From Corella eumyota (taxonomy: Eukaryota > Chordata > Ascidiacea > Phlebobranchia > Corellidae): 64,000 nt of DNA. Every line of letters begins with the position of its first letter. Position 1 is the first letter of the stretch. Below are positions 11,723 through 22,326 of the stretch, piece by piece. Made by a program: the position numbers and the translations under genes. The notes below the pieces were generated by a model. That model did not search any database. It was not told where the DNA came from and saw only the letters and a program-made list of their open reading frames with translations. The stretch spans positions 434,001 through 498,000 of the forward strand of contig OY720099.1 in NCBI GenBank assembly GCA_963082875.1, written 5' to 3'.

Positions 11723-12580
11723 TTTCTTGAATACACTAAACAACTACACGAACAAGTTTCAGATTATTTAATGCAATGAACAATTTAGGTTAACTTTCTA
11801 ACCTACTACGAGCGATCAATATTTAATTTTAAGGTAGGTTCGCATTAAAAGGGTTGTCACATTTTGCTTTTATTTTGTGGTAACCTGACACAATTATACA
11901 ATAAAATAAGATTATCCTCAATGTTATACATAACCTTATTTAAATTAGGACTGCAACTAAAAAACACCTGTTCCACTAAGCTTAATACTTAAAAGATTTT
12001 AACAACACTTAATTTAAACAACTTTTATTTGGTTGTAAGCATTTAAATTATAGTAATTAATAAACAATAGCCTACAACACTGCACATTTAGACATAAAAG
12101 ACAATAACTAAATGGCATTTAAAATAATGTTAATTATGAATATTTTACCATTTACAAACCAAGTGCTAAAGACATATAATATTTAAAATTGTTCAAGTAA
12201 CAAAAGTAAAAACTTCATAAAAATTGTAAAAAGGTGAACTAGATTTTAATTAACAATTAATTTTTTTTTAATTGTTAACACAATACTTTTAATATAATTA
12301 AAAAAAATTAAATAAAGAAGAAAATAATTAAAAAATAATATAAAATCCAATATAAAAAGAAATAATATTTAAAAGGTTAATTTTTTTATGTACAATGAAC
12401 TAAAAAATATACCTAAAAAAGGGCTTTAAGAGATTTTAAACAATTTGCTTTTTTATGATTTTTATTAATTTTGAAAATAAATATTTTTTTCTAGGAATTT
12501 TTTTTTGTTTTCAATAAAGATTTTATTTGCTTTTTAACAAGAAACTGTAAAATAAAAGGCATTGCATCACACATTAGAGT
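11723..12580. other. Gap between NTase-TPR gene 1 and EXOSC1 copy 1
   Basis: It holds the 5' flank of EXOSC1 and the AT-rich 3' flank of the NTase-TPR gene; no additional gene is seen. Parts are homologous to the corresponding gaps in the other units. Confidence 0.5.
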
Positions 12581-14893
12581 TCAACTTTGACGATCAGCAA
12601 CTTTTTGGGTTCTATTTGGATCATCATTAATTTGTTGGTGGATTTCAAGTGGGGTTTGGAAATCAGATATTGCTTCTTTATATTGACCGAGCTCATATTT
12701 ACACAATCCAATCAAATGATGATGATCGTCAACATCACTGCTCTTAGTTGGATTGTCATCAATTTGTAGGTAGATTTCAAGTGAAGTTTGGAGATCAGAT
12801 AATGCTTCTTTGTATTGACGAAGCTGATAGTTACACGTTCCAATCATATAATGACCACAAACAACACCCATGCTTTGAGTTGGATCGCCATCAATTTGTT
12901 GATAAAACTCAAGTGAAGTTTGGAAATCAGATAATGCTTCTTTGTATTGACCGAGCTTATATTTGCAGTATCCAATCATTTTACGACACCATGCAACTTC
13001 CCTTTTCCTAACTAGGTCATTATCATATAGTTGGAGATTGTCAAGTGAGGCTTGAAAACCAGGTATGGCTTCTTCATATTGACCAAGATAATATTTGCAC
13101 TCTCCAATCATTTTACGACTATAAACAACATCCCAGTTCTTAGCTGGATAGTCAGTTACTTGTTGAATGGACTTAAGTGATATTTGGAAATGGAATACTG
13201 CTTCTTTATTTTGATGCAGGTGATAATTGCACATTCCAACATAATGATAACATAAGAAAATGTCTTCGTGCCGCGCTGGACATATATAAATCTGTTCGTT
13301 AATTTGTTTAACCTTAAGATGTTTGTTTGCCCATTTTACAGCATACTTATAAGATTGTAAATGAAAACAAATTGCTGGAACCAATTCTTTTAGTGCTGAT
13401 ATTTTATTAAGGCTATATATGTTTTTTTGAAAGGGATAAATTATTAAAAAGTATTCTACAAGACTTTTTGTTCCAACTGTATCATCTACAAATTCCTTTT
13501 TTATTTCTGATTGTTGAACCATATCATCTTGAGATTTCCTATTCATGTAAACTCTTAATCTTGTCTCACATGCAACAGCGATGGCAAATTTAAGATCACA
13601 ACCAACTTTTTTGGTTAATTTATTTTCTTTAACAAGATCTTCTAGAATGTCAAAGCAACTAGATTTTTTAATGCCATGAATTTTTCCTATTGCTGAAACA
13701 AATAAAGTTGAACTTCTGTAAACCATTCTTTTTATGTTAAGATTGCTTTTCTCTAGTAATAAGTCAAGTTGTATCATTACATTAAAATATTCTTGATTTT
13801 TAGTTATTTGGTTTTTAACTGATGTTTGAAATTGTTTTAAATCCATTGATGAAATTTCCTTATCAACACCTTTTTTAAATTGTTTGTATATTTTTTTACT
13901 GCCAGCAACAAAACATAGCGTCATTAACATATCAGCTAAATAGTAATCGTTTTCACTATCTTCATCTGACCCAATAAAACCCGCCATTTTGCTAACAGTT
14001 TGAATTAGTTCAAGTGTAAATGGTTTGTTTTCTGTTTCAACTTGTCTTCCTAGTGGAGATTTACAAGCATGTGGCATCATTCCATCAAAGGAAATGCCCA
14101 GGGGTGTAACAGCATCGTAAAAGTTAAATTTATTTGGATCACCACCATTTAAACTGGGGATTTGAACTCGAGAAATATTTGTTTCTCCAAGATTAATCAA
14201 AATAATTTGAAAAATCACAGCAAACCATCTGAAGTATTCCTTTATTTTTTCTTGATTTTTTTCTGACAAATCTTCAACTTTATCATCCAAAACTATGATG
14301 TTTTCAAAATCAGAGTAAGGAGTTATTTCCCTTCGTGAAAGTGATCCAAGTCCCACTAAAGCATATTCACATGGGGGATTTCCCATTATTTGTTCACAAA
14401 ACCCAGCAAGACGATTCATAATCTTTGTATAATCTTTACTTATTATATTCTGCAGGTTTCTTATAGCTTCAACTTTTTCACTTTTAAATTTTGTGAATCC
14501 TTTTGTGGATATGTCTTCAGGAATCTGAGGAATGGTTTCAAGTTTTTTATTAACCTTATTTCTCATTTCTTCAACATCCTTTTTAATTATTTCAGAAAAT
14601 TTAATCAAATCTGCTTCATGGTTTTCTGCATTTGCAACTTTAAGTAATTCAGAGCAAAATTGACGAAGATCTTGTTTAATTTTTTTCACATTTTCAGGTT
14701 CTCTAACAATAGCTGCATTTAGTAAAGCTGCACTTTGAATTAATTTAATTTTGTCAGCCCGTTGAAAACCTTCAGTTTTGTAAATTAAACCAAGTTCATG
14801 GAAAAGTTTTGCAGATTGTTTAGGAAATTCTTCTTTTCCATTTCTGTCACAAATTTTTTTAAGTTTTTTAACAATTTCAACTTCTGTAGCCAT
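12581..14893 (-). CDS. NTase-TPR paralogue 1: GlnD/DUF294-like nucleotidyltransferase domain with about 5 TPR units, 770 aa
   Basis: A single-exon gene with an N-terminal helical region (residues 1-170), a nucleotidyltransferase-like core and TPRs. The core motif GLGSLSRREITPYSDFE at 181-197 fits the GSxxRxExxPxSDx[D/E] pattern of GlnD/DUF294 enzymes, with Asp195 and Glu197 as likely metal ligands. A following DGMMPHACKSPLG and the helical KFAIAVACETRLRVYM resemble the remainder of DUF294 proteins. About five units of roughly 44 residues (IGYCKYKLGQYKEALSDFQ type) follow from about residue 575. The protein ends ADRQS; a tail homologous to that of paralogue 2 (MPFILQFLVKK) is readable only after the stop and in another frame, so this C-terminus looks shortened. 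Substrate and role are unknown. Confidence 0.85.
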   Translation of the reverse strand: MATEVEIVKKLKKICDRNGKEEFPKQSAKLFHELGLIYKTEGFQRADKIKLIQSAALLNAAIVREPENVKKIKQDLRQFCSELLKVANAENHEADLIKFSEIIKKDVEEMRNKVNKKLETIPQIPEDISTKGFTKFKSEKVEAIRNLQNIISKDYTKIMNRLAGFCEQIMGNPPCEYALVGLGSLSRREITPYSDFENIIVLDDKVEDLSEKNQEKIKEYFRWFAVIFQIILINLGETNISRVQIPSLNGGDPNKFNFYDAVTPLGISFDGMMPHACKSPLGRQVETENKPFTLELIQTVSKMAGFIGSDEDSENDYYLADMLMTLCFVAGSKKIYKQFKKGVDKEISSMDLKQFQTSVKNQITKNQEYFNVMIQLDLLLEKSNLNIKRMVYRSSTLFVSAIGKIHGIKKSSCFDILEDLVKENKLTKKVGCDLKFAIAVACETRLRVYMNRKSQDDMVQQSEIKKEFVDDTVGTKSLVEYFLIIYPFQKNIYSLNKISALKELVPAICFHLQSYKYAVKWANKHLKVKQINEQIYICPARHEDIFLCYHYVGMCNYHLHQNKEAVFHFQISLKSIQQVTDYPAKNWDVVYSRKMIGECKYYLGQYEEAIPGFQASLDNLQLYDNDLVRKREVAWCRKMIGYCKYKLGQYKEALSDFQTSLEFYQQIDGDPTQSMGVVCGHYMIGTCNYQLRQYKEALSDLQTSLEIYLQIDDNPTKSSDVDDHHHLIGLCKYELGQYKEAISDFQTPLEIHQQINDDPNRTQKVADRQS

Positions 14894-15684
14894 TGTTATG
14901 TAAAAAACAGTTTAGATAATACTACATTCTTACTTTTGCAGCTTGCTCTTCCAAACCAACAAAAATGGAATATTAATACATATTAAACCCCTGTATGTTG
15001 GTACACAGTAAGCATAATTAAATTTTTTTTAAACAGGGCTATGTAGCATCTTGTTTAATTATTAACTTTAAATAAATATCAAGTTCCTAGTATCACAAAC
15101 ATTAATAAGATGTAAGAATTATTAACTAAACTTAAAAGTAATTTTATCTATTTTGTCGATATATTTGTTTGAATAAAAGTTTAGTTTTTAACAATTGATG
15201 CCAAACTAGAAAACCAAAACATTGCTGCAATACTGAATATAGTGGCAAAATACATTTGTCTTCCTATAATTACATATTTAAACTGTAAAGAGAAAGTTGA
15301 TTTGATTGACAGCTTATATGAGTCACCATATATTAAATGTTTGCAAACTACTCCAAAACTTCTAAAAATATTTTTTTACTCAAAGGTTATATGGCGTTAT
15401 CATTAAACAAATTTACCAACAAAGTCCAAACATTGCAACAGATTTAATATTTAATAACAAACAAACTTTACTGCCCAAGTCATCACCACTAAGTCAGTAA
15501 GTGGAAAACAAACTTTAATTGTATCAGGCCTTCCAACAAAAACAAATTGATTTAAAAACTAAAAATTTTAAATTATAATAACTAAAACAAATATATATTA
15601 CCAAAAAAACAATAAAAAAATAAAATTAAAAAAAAATAAAAACTTGAACACATGAAACAAACTGTTAATTTAAAATTTCGAAAT
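14894..15684. other. 5' flank of NTase-TPR gene 1
   Basis: The sequence just upstream of the ATG is conserved among all four units, so it likely contains the common promoter and 5' untranslated region. No AG lies close before the ATG, so the coding exon seems to start without a nearby splice. No other gene is seen. Confidence 0.45.
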
Positions 15685-16763
15685 TTAAGCAAAATTTTCT
15701 GAGTTAATTTCATCGTTTTCTAAAGATTGTAAAACTTGGTGAGTGAAAATTGAACGAATATCCTAAAAAAAAATTACATTTTTGAACAATTGTGTTTAAG
15801 TGGTAAGTTTAACATTATAAAATTAGGTTAAGTGTTGAACTAAAGGTATTTATATACACATGAGTATATTAAAAGCAAATCAACCTATTCTTAACTAGAT
15901 TACTGAATGTAAGCTATCATTGACCCTATAATTAATTACGTAAACGCAATTATAATAAACTCATCTGCCACTAGCAGTAACCACTAAGACTTAAAACAAC
16001 CACCCAATCAGTTATAGATATAGTTTATACTTTTAAATTATTCAATCATTTACCGGAAATTGATGTCGTTTGGTGTTTTGAACGGCATCTTGTAACATAA
16101 CATGTTTAATCAAAACTTGAACCGATAAACTTGCCTCGTTATCAGCCTCCAAATCATTGTATACTGCCCTCAACTGGTCCTAAACAACCAATAGTATTTT
16201 GGTAAATGAAGTATAGTAATGATTTAAAATTAAGGAAGTAGTAAAAACACCAAATAAATTTTTTCTTTTTTATAATATTGATAATTTTAAACACCATTTA
16301 AAGAAATACCTAAAACATTATAATAACTTGTCAATAACACAACCTACAGTCAGCATTTTAGTTGTTGTAATATGGTCGCTACTCTTTACTAATATTTGCT
16401 TAAAACAATTTAGCCTTGCACTACAAACAACAGTTTTATTTATTTTGTAGGCCCATAAATTATAAATCGTCAACTACACTTCATTATAGATAGATATAGA
16501 TCAAAACTGACTTTTTATACCAACTGTTTAGCCTAAAAAACTGAGCATGGCAAAAATCAAAGTAAAATACAAAAAAAAAAACTTACAATCGAATATTTCT
16601 CTTCAGGATCTTCAGACACTGAGAACCTGTGGGAATCCCCCAACCTAGAACTCCCATGATGTAACACCAACCACCAAGCTTTAACATCACAACTCAAGGT
16701 CGGGTTGTCCTCTAATTCAACTTGTTGGAGGGATTGGAAAATCGAGGGTTCACCATTTTTAGT
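15685..16763 (-). pseudogene. Orphan last three exons of SPEF2, copy 1
   Basis: Three segments match the last three exons of the SPEF2 gene at 47452-48466: 16587-16763 (begins TKNGEPSIFQSL), 16054-16179 (begins DQLRAVYNDL) and 15685-15762 (ends NDEINSENFA then stop). All three remain open with the same lengths (177, 126, 78 bp) and splice sites, but there is no SPEF2 sequence upstream, only a SINE. It is therefore a carried-along 3' fragment of the duplication unit. Whether it is transcribed is unknown. Confidence 0.85.
16346..16462. repeat. Second dispersed repeat family, copy in the orphan SPEF2 fragment 1
   Basis: A segment running TTGTTGTAATATGGTCGC through TTTTATTTATTTTGTAGGCC recurs near 31717, 39205, 54603 and 59070. 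The copies in the duplication units came with the units; the copies near 54.6 and 59.1 kb are independent, which marks it as a dispersed repeat. Confidence 0.5.
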
Positions 16764-16821
16764 CTGGGGATTAAAATTTAATTTTTTTTTAAAACTTAAA
16801 GAAATTGATTTATAAATACAA

Positions 16822-17078
16822 AGTGAGGTGGTCGAAACACTTGTTTTAACTCTATTAGATCCGTGGTTCACTCCGCATTACCCTCATTCTGTAGCACTCT
16901 TGAGTATGATGCTATAAACGGTATGACTCCTGCTGACATTTTATAAGCAGCTTAATTATTAGGCAATTATAATTAATAATATCTCAAACTAGCAAAGTCA
17001 ACTTAAGACTGGGTTGGAGTAACTGATGTTACTTTATGTTAAGGTCGCGCATTCGACCTTCCCACATCAAGAATAAAA
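16822..17078 (+). repeat. SINE at the unit 1/unit 2 junction
   Basis: The 5' part (GTGAGGTGGTCGAAACACTTG) is strongly diverged and follows SPEF2 intronic sequence, while the 3' part ends ATCAAGAATAAA and leads into the EXOSC1 3' flank. It is where the two source sequences meet, so it may be a recombinant SINE. Confidence 0.75.
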
Positions 17079-17135
17079 AATAAAAAAAATAAAAATATTA
17101 GAGACAAAATAAAACTATTCAAATATTTACCATTT

Positions 17136-19406
17136 TCAAGTTAGTTGTTCAATAAATTCCTTCTGTGGTCGAGCTACCTTCCTACTTTCCTTCTCAAATG
17201 TACTGGGACACTGCATGAGGTTATGTGAAAGGGGGATCATAGTTGAACCATGCTCACTTTGGGCCACAACTACCCCCAATTCCACCTCTGCTGTGGTGAG
17301 AAGGTAGCATGAAGCATCTCCCAATGATATCTACAACAAATACTTTGTGATTCATAAATGTAAAATATAAAACAACTTTGCAACCTAACCTACAAGATTA
17401 TAAACATACTTAACTAGATAAAAAGGGTAATAAAACAAAGTTACTTGGTAATTATAAATTTTAAACTGATACAACTTTAGATTAGGTATAGTCATAGTTA
17501 ACTAAAAAAGTAGCTTCGTTAAATGGTAATTCGTTACACAATACATAAACTTTGTTTTCCAACTACACCAACTCACCACTTTAGCTAGAACAATATCTCC
17601 AGGTCTGAATGATTTAAATATTTCCACTCTGTCCCTGTCATAAGTTCTCACATCTTCTCTTCTTATCATTCCGCGGAACGGTGAGGATAATTTAATGTTG
17701 TTGATCGCAACTATTTTACATTTTGCAAATCTTGTTGTTATTTGGGTGATCTGCAATATTTAAACATAATGAATAAAGTATATTTAACATTTGAAAAAGA
17801 TTTCATAATTTAAAAGATTTTTCTTAAATACATGTAAAATACCAATTTGAAATTACAATAATCAACCAATATACAAATACATCAAATTTGTATAATTTCC
17901 AACATTACTAGTTCAACTATGCTAACATAACAGTCTAAAAATAAAATTAATTTTGTTATAAAGGCACTAGTGTTAAGATTTTAAGAAGTTTTATACTGGA
18001 TTAAATGGATCGCATAAATCCAATGATATCTAAAGAAACAAATAGATTTTGAATAAAAGAAAGGGTCGTTAGAATGAAACCACAATTTTAATCGTTACTC
18101 ATTTAGAAAACACTTAATACATCCAATCAATTTCATCCAAATAATAACCATTCGTTATACTTTCAACCCATTTAATTCTTAATATTTTATAGGTACCTGA
18201 TTTTGAACATTTACTTGGATAAAATTAGACTAATATTTCAACCCATTTCCATTACAATTAAGAATACACTAAAAATATGCAACTTATTTAATCCACTTAT
18301 ATTTATTTAATCAAAAATAAACAAAATATAATTTACCTTGCAAGTTGCTATACTTGAAATCTCGGGGATACTTTGAACTTCGTTTTTTGATTTCACAGCA
18401 ATCAGTTTCACTTGTTTGTTTGTTTGCAGCTCAACAGTGCCAGTTAGTGACGAGAAAATGTAACCCTGTCGAGTGTAAGTCCCAGGTCCTCCTTGGTGCT
18501 TTTCCGTGCTGGAAAGTCGCTCTCCTGTTTAAGAAAAAACAATTTTAATAATGCTTTCATTTTAAAAAAATAGACCAAAGTAGTCTTACCGTTATATTCC
18601 CAATTTATATTTATGTTTTATTATGCAAAAATGTGTGTGAAAATCTTGACATGTTATTCATTTTTACACATTGATGCAAAAGTATTGCTTTAACCAAAGG
18701 TGGGCACCAAACCGTTAACCACTTATCGCTAGTTAACGAAGTTAACTTGTGCTACCGTTAATATAGGTACGTTATCTCAATTTTTGAATCAAAGTTAATA
18801 AACAATATATCAGTGCTATTTCATAACATATAATAGATTGTTTATTTTGAAAGCATTACCGCCTTTTTTATCGTATCATATTACCAAATGTAATATAAGT
18901 TGTCCCCTTTAAACTAAAGTCATAAGACATACGCACTAGAAAACTACTTTGTAAAAATATTTCTTATTTCAAAAGTTTAACTAAACTGTGATTTGATGAA
19001 AAAGATTCTTTTAATTATATTTTTAGGTTAACGGTTATTGATAACTTAAGTTACATTGCATTTAATTTCACTAAATAAAGTTAACCTAATGTATTGTGTA
19101 ACAAATTACCATTTATTGAAGTTTTATTTCGGTTAACTGTGCCCACCTACGAGTTTAAACACGACCTTAAATAAGTTTTTGCAGACTAACAGACAACACC
19201 ACCTACTGACCTAACTACCTTAGTAATATACAACATATACGAACAAACATACGCTGCCCACGTCTGCACCAACTTTTAAACCGACTGTACCAAAAAAACA
19301 ACGATAAAAGTTTTATTTTGCAACATACGGACACTATCAGTGGAAAGTTTACAAAAAAACGTTAACACTTACCTGGTATACAAATATTTCCAATAATGGC
19401 ATCCAT
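17136..19406 (-). CDS. EXOSC1: Exosome component 1 (CSL4), copy 2
   Basis: Exons on the minus strand are 19373-19406, 18337-18524, 17577-17750 and 17136-17330, with the same exon lengths as copy 1 and an open frame of 196 aa. It differs from copy 1 by a few substitutions, for example AINNIKL for AINNVKL in the S1 domain, changes around TNKQVKL in exon 2, and EQLT for EQPT at the C-terminus. Nothing visible disables it. A transposon lies 257 bp upstream of its start codon and could affect its promoter. Confidence 0.9.
18697..19153. mobile_element. MITE-like element in EXOSC1 copy 2 intron 1
   Basis: Orthologous to the element in copy 1: AAGGTGGGCACC at the left, GTGCCCACCTACGAG at the right, flanked by TTTAACCA and TTTAAACA. 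It is longer inside than copy 1, so copies have diverged by internal indels since the duplication. Confidence 0.5.
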
Positions 19407-19657
19407 TTTCTTGAATACAATAAACAACAACACGGACAAGTTTTAGATTATTTAATGCAATGAACAATTTAGGTCAATTTTTTAACCCATTGCCAGCGAT
19501 CAACATTTAATTTTAAAGTTGATTCGCATTGAAAGGATTGTTACATTTTGCTTTTATTTTGTGGTAACCTGGCACAATTAGACAATAAAATAAGATTATC
19601 CTCAATGTTATATATACTTTTTTTTAACTTAAGACTTCAACTACAAAACAATTGGTG

Positions 19658-19663
19658 TAACTT
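19658..19663. repeat. Left target-site duplication (taactt) of the HECT transposon
   Basis: The hexamer taactt lies directly before the left terminal repeat and again at 25990-25995 directly after the right one. Empty sites at about 35030 and 42360 read GGTGTTAACTTAG, with a single taactt. Confidence 0.9.
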
Positions 19664-20342
19664 TACGGTGGCCCAGAAGGGCAAACCAAAAAAATAATAA
19701 AAAACGAAAATATATTTTAAAAACCGAAAATAAATAATAAAAAAACGAAAATATATTTTAAAAACCGAAAATAACTTTTTAAAACCGAAAAAAAATAATA
19801 AAAAAACAAAAATATATTTTAAAAACCGAAAATAAATTTTTAAAAACCGCAAATAAGTTTTCAAAAACCGAAAATAAGTTTTACGTAAACCGAAAATAAG
19901 TTTTCAAAAACCGAAAATAAGTTTTTAAAAACCGAAAATAAGTTTTCAAAAACCGAAAAAAAGTTTTACGTAAACCGAAAATAAGTTTTCATAAACCGAA
20001 AATAAGTTTTACGTAAACCGAAAATAAGTTTTCAAAAACCGAAAATAAGTTTTACGTAAACCGAAAATAAGTTTTACGTAAACCGAAAATAAGTTTTCAA
20101 AAACCGAAAAAAAGTTTTACGTAAACCGAAAATAAGTTTTCATAAACCGAAAATAAGTTTTACGTAAACCGAAAATAAGTTTTCAAAAACTGAAAATAAG
20201 TTTTCAAAAACCGTAAATATATTTTCATGACCTTTCACCTTTGAAAAGGCTTAACTTTACTAGCCTTATGCGAAGGAACTCCGGTTAGCGATTAGCCTTC
20301 CCTTTTGGGTTAAAAAGAATATTTGTTTAATAAATGTCAAAC
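19664..20342 (+). repeat. Left terminal inverted repeat with tandem array
   Basis: A 19-bp outer motif is followed by more than twenty copies of a unit like AAAACCGAAAATAAGTTTTC, alternating with an ACGTAAACC variant, then about 120 bp of unique sequence containing GGTTAGCGATTAGCCTTCCC. The inverse complement of the whole block is at the right end, with fewer tandem units. Confidence 0.9.
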
Positions 20343-20733
20343 TTGTAAAGATATAACTTGTTTATTTAAGCTGGGCACTATGTTATTAATCTTAATCTGT
20401 TAATATAAGATAACAAAAATGAGGTAAAACTGTGTCTGACTGTAGTTATCTTCCAATTTATAAATCTTATCCAAATTGTTTAAGTTTTAGTTGGCCTTTG
20501 CTCTTCTATAAGCAGTAAGTTGCGGCAGTTTTTCTTCTAAGTTATTTATTGGTCAATATGATTAACAACATTCAAAACTTATAAAGGCAACTTAAAACTA
20601 AGTTTGTTAAAAGAACGTTACCCTTTAATAGGGCTGGGAAGCTAATTAAAAAAAATCAGCCTTAAGGGTGTAAGTCCCAATATTTACCTAGTTTGCACAT
20701 TGTTAAATTTGTTTTTATGTTTTAAAGAGAAAA

Positions 20734-21941
20734 ATGGTGTTTATTGTTTGTAAGTATTGTAATAGCAATGAACAAGTTAAATTAAACCATAAATTTTGTA
20801 CACAATGTGGTTTGCTGTTGAATAAAGAAGAGATGGCTATAAGATATTATTTTTTTAAAGGATATACATATGATGTTATAACCAACTTTCTGTACAAGCA
20901 TCATGGCATAAAATTAGGCACAAGAACTTTAAAGTCAAGACTATCAGTTTATAATTTGTCACGTCGCTCTTTGTTAAATGAAAATGAATTAAAAAATTTA
21001 ATCAAAGAAAAAATTAATGGATCTGGCTGCCTAATGGGTTACAGAATGATGTGGAATTCTTTAAAATTGGATGGTGTCGTAACCACCAGAAAGAGTGTAG
21101 AAATTGCTCTTCGAGAACTTGATCCTGAGGGATCTTCATTAAGACGGGCAAAAAATTAAAAAGAAGATCATACTGTGTTCCAGGACCCAATTACTGCTGG
21201 CATGTAGATGGGTATGATAAGCTGAAGCCATATGGATTTTGTATTCATGGATGTATTGACGGGTATAGTCGCAAAATTCTTTGGCTTGAAGTTTTAAGAT
21301 CAAATAATAATCCTTCAACAATTGCAAAACTGTTCTTAACACACGTGGAAAATGAAGGTGGCTGCCCCAAAAGAGTAAGAAGCGATTGCGGGACCGAAAA
21401 TGGAATATTAGCATCTGCACAATGCTTTTTTATTGATTCTACTGAAGGACATATTTATGGGACATCTCCTCATAATCAACGTATTGAATCTTGGTGGTCC
21501 ACATTGCGAAAATCTGTAACAACATGGTGGATGAATTTCTTTAAAGATTTGATTGATCAAAATCATTACACTCCAGGAAGTAACATGCAGAGTGAATGTT
21601 TATGGTTCAGTTTTTCAAATATTTTACAAAAGGATTTAATCAATTTTAAAGAAAATTGGAACACACACTATATTAGAAAATCAAGATTTGATACAGTTTG
21701 CGGCCGTCCTAATGAAATATACAACTTTCCTGAATGTAGAAACACCTACGATTTTTTAATACCCATTGATTTACAACAATGCGAATATGTTAGACAAAAT
21801 TTCTTACAAAATTCTAATCAAGAAAGTGCTTTTCAGGATTACTTTACGTATGTTATGGAAGAAACCGGCTTAGCATGTCCGCAAAACTGGCATGAGTCGT
21901 TATTGCTGTACTTTAAACTGTGTGGATATGCTACTGACTAA
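20734..21941 (+). pseudogene. rve-type DDE transposase of the HECT transposon, frame-disrupted
   Basis: Two ORFs make up one transposase. The first (20734-21159) starts with a zinc ribbon (CKYCN...CTQCG) and a helical DNA-binding region (LSRRSLLNENELKNLI). The catalytic domain continues in another frame to the stop at 21941: WHVDGYDKL gives the first Asp, RSDCGTENG the second, and SPHNQRIESWW the Glu 33 residues later, an integrase-like DDE triad. A single frame change lies between about 21120 and 21170, and no splice signals explain it. The catalytic motifs are otherwise intact, so the disruption looks recent. It resembles the animal integrase-core proteins often annotated as Pfam rve relatives. 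Confidence 0.8.
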
Positions 21942-22326
21942 AATAAGTGTTATTTTATAAGGTTCAAACATGCCAAACACAAGCAAATTTGCTATTTCAA
22001 GCTCTGTGTAATAAGTAGTTAGTAGCCTATTAAATTATGAAAATATATTTTGGGTATTTAGAAGGTAAGGAAAGGGATTTGAATTAAATTTACCTCTTGT
22101 TGCATGTGTAGTAAGTTTGTATTATTTAGCAGTGCCCTTATATATATAAATATTTTTTGTAATCATTCGCTATTTTAATTTGTAATCATTTGGCATTTTT
22201 TTAAAATTATTTTAGTGTTTGTAGTACTACTTAAGTTTCTATTGTATTACATTCATTTTTTTTTAAATATGAAAATCAATAAAACGAAATTGATTGTTAT
22301 CAAATTAAAAATTTTATTTGCAGTAT

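Noticed and set aside
19637-19864. Phe/Tyr-rich 75-codon ORF
   Set aside because: Reading of the transposon's terminal tandem array (GAAAATAA units); low complexity, not a protein.
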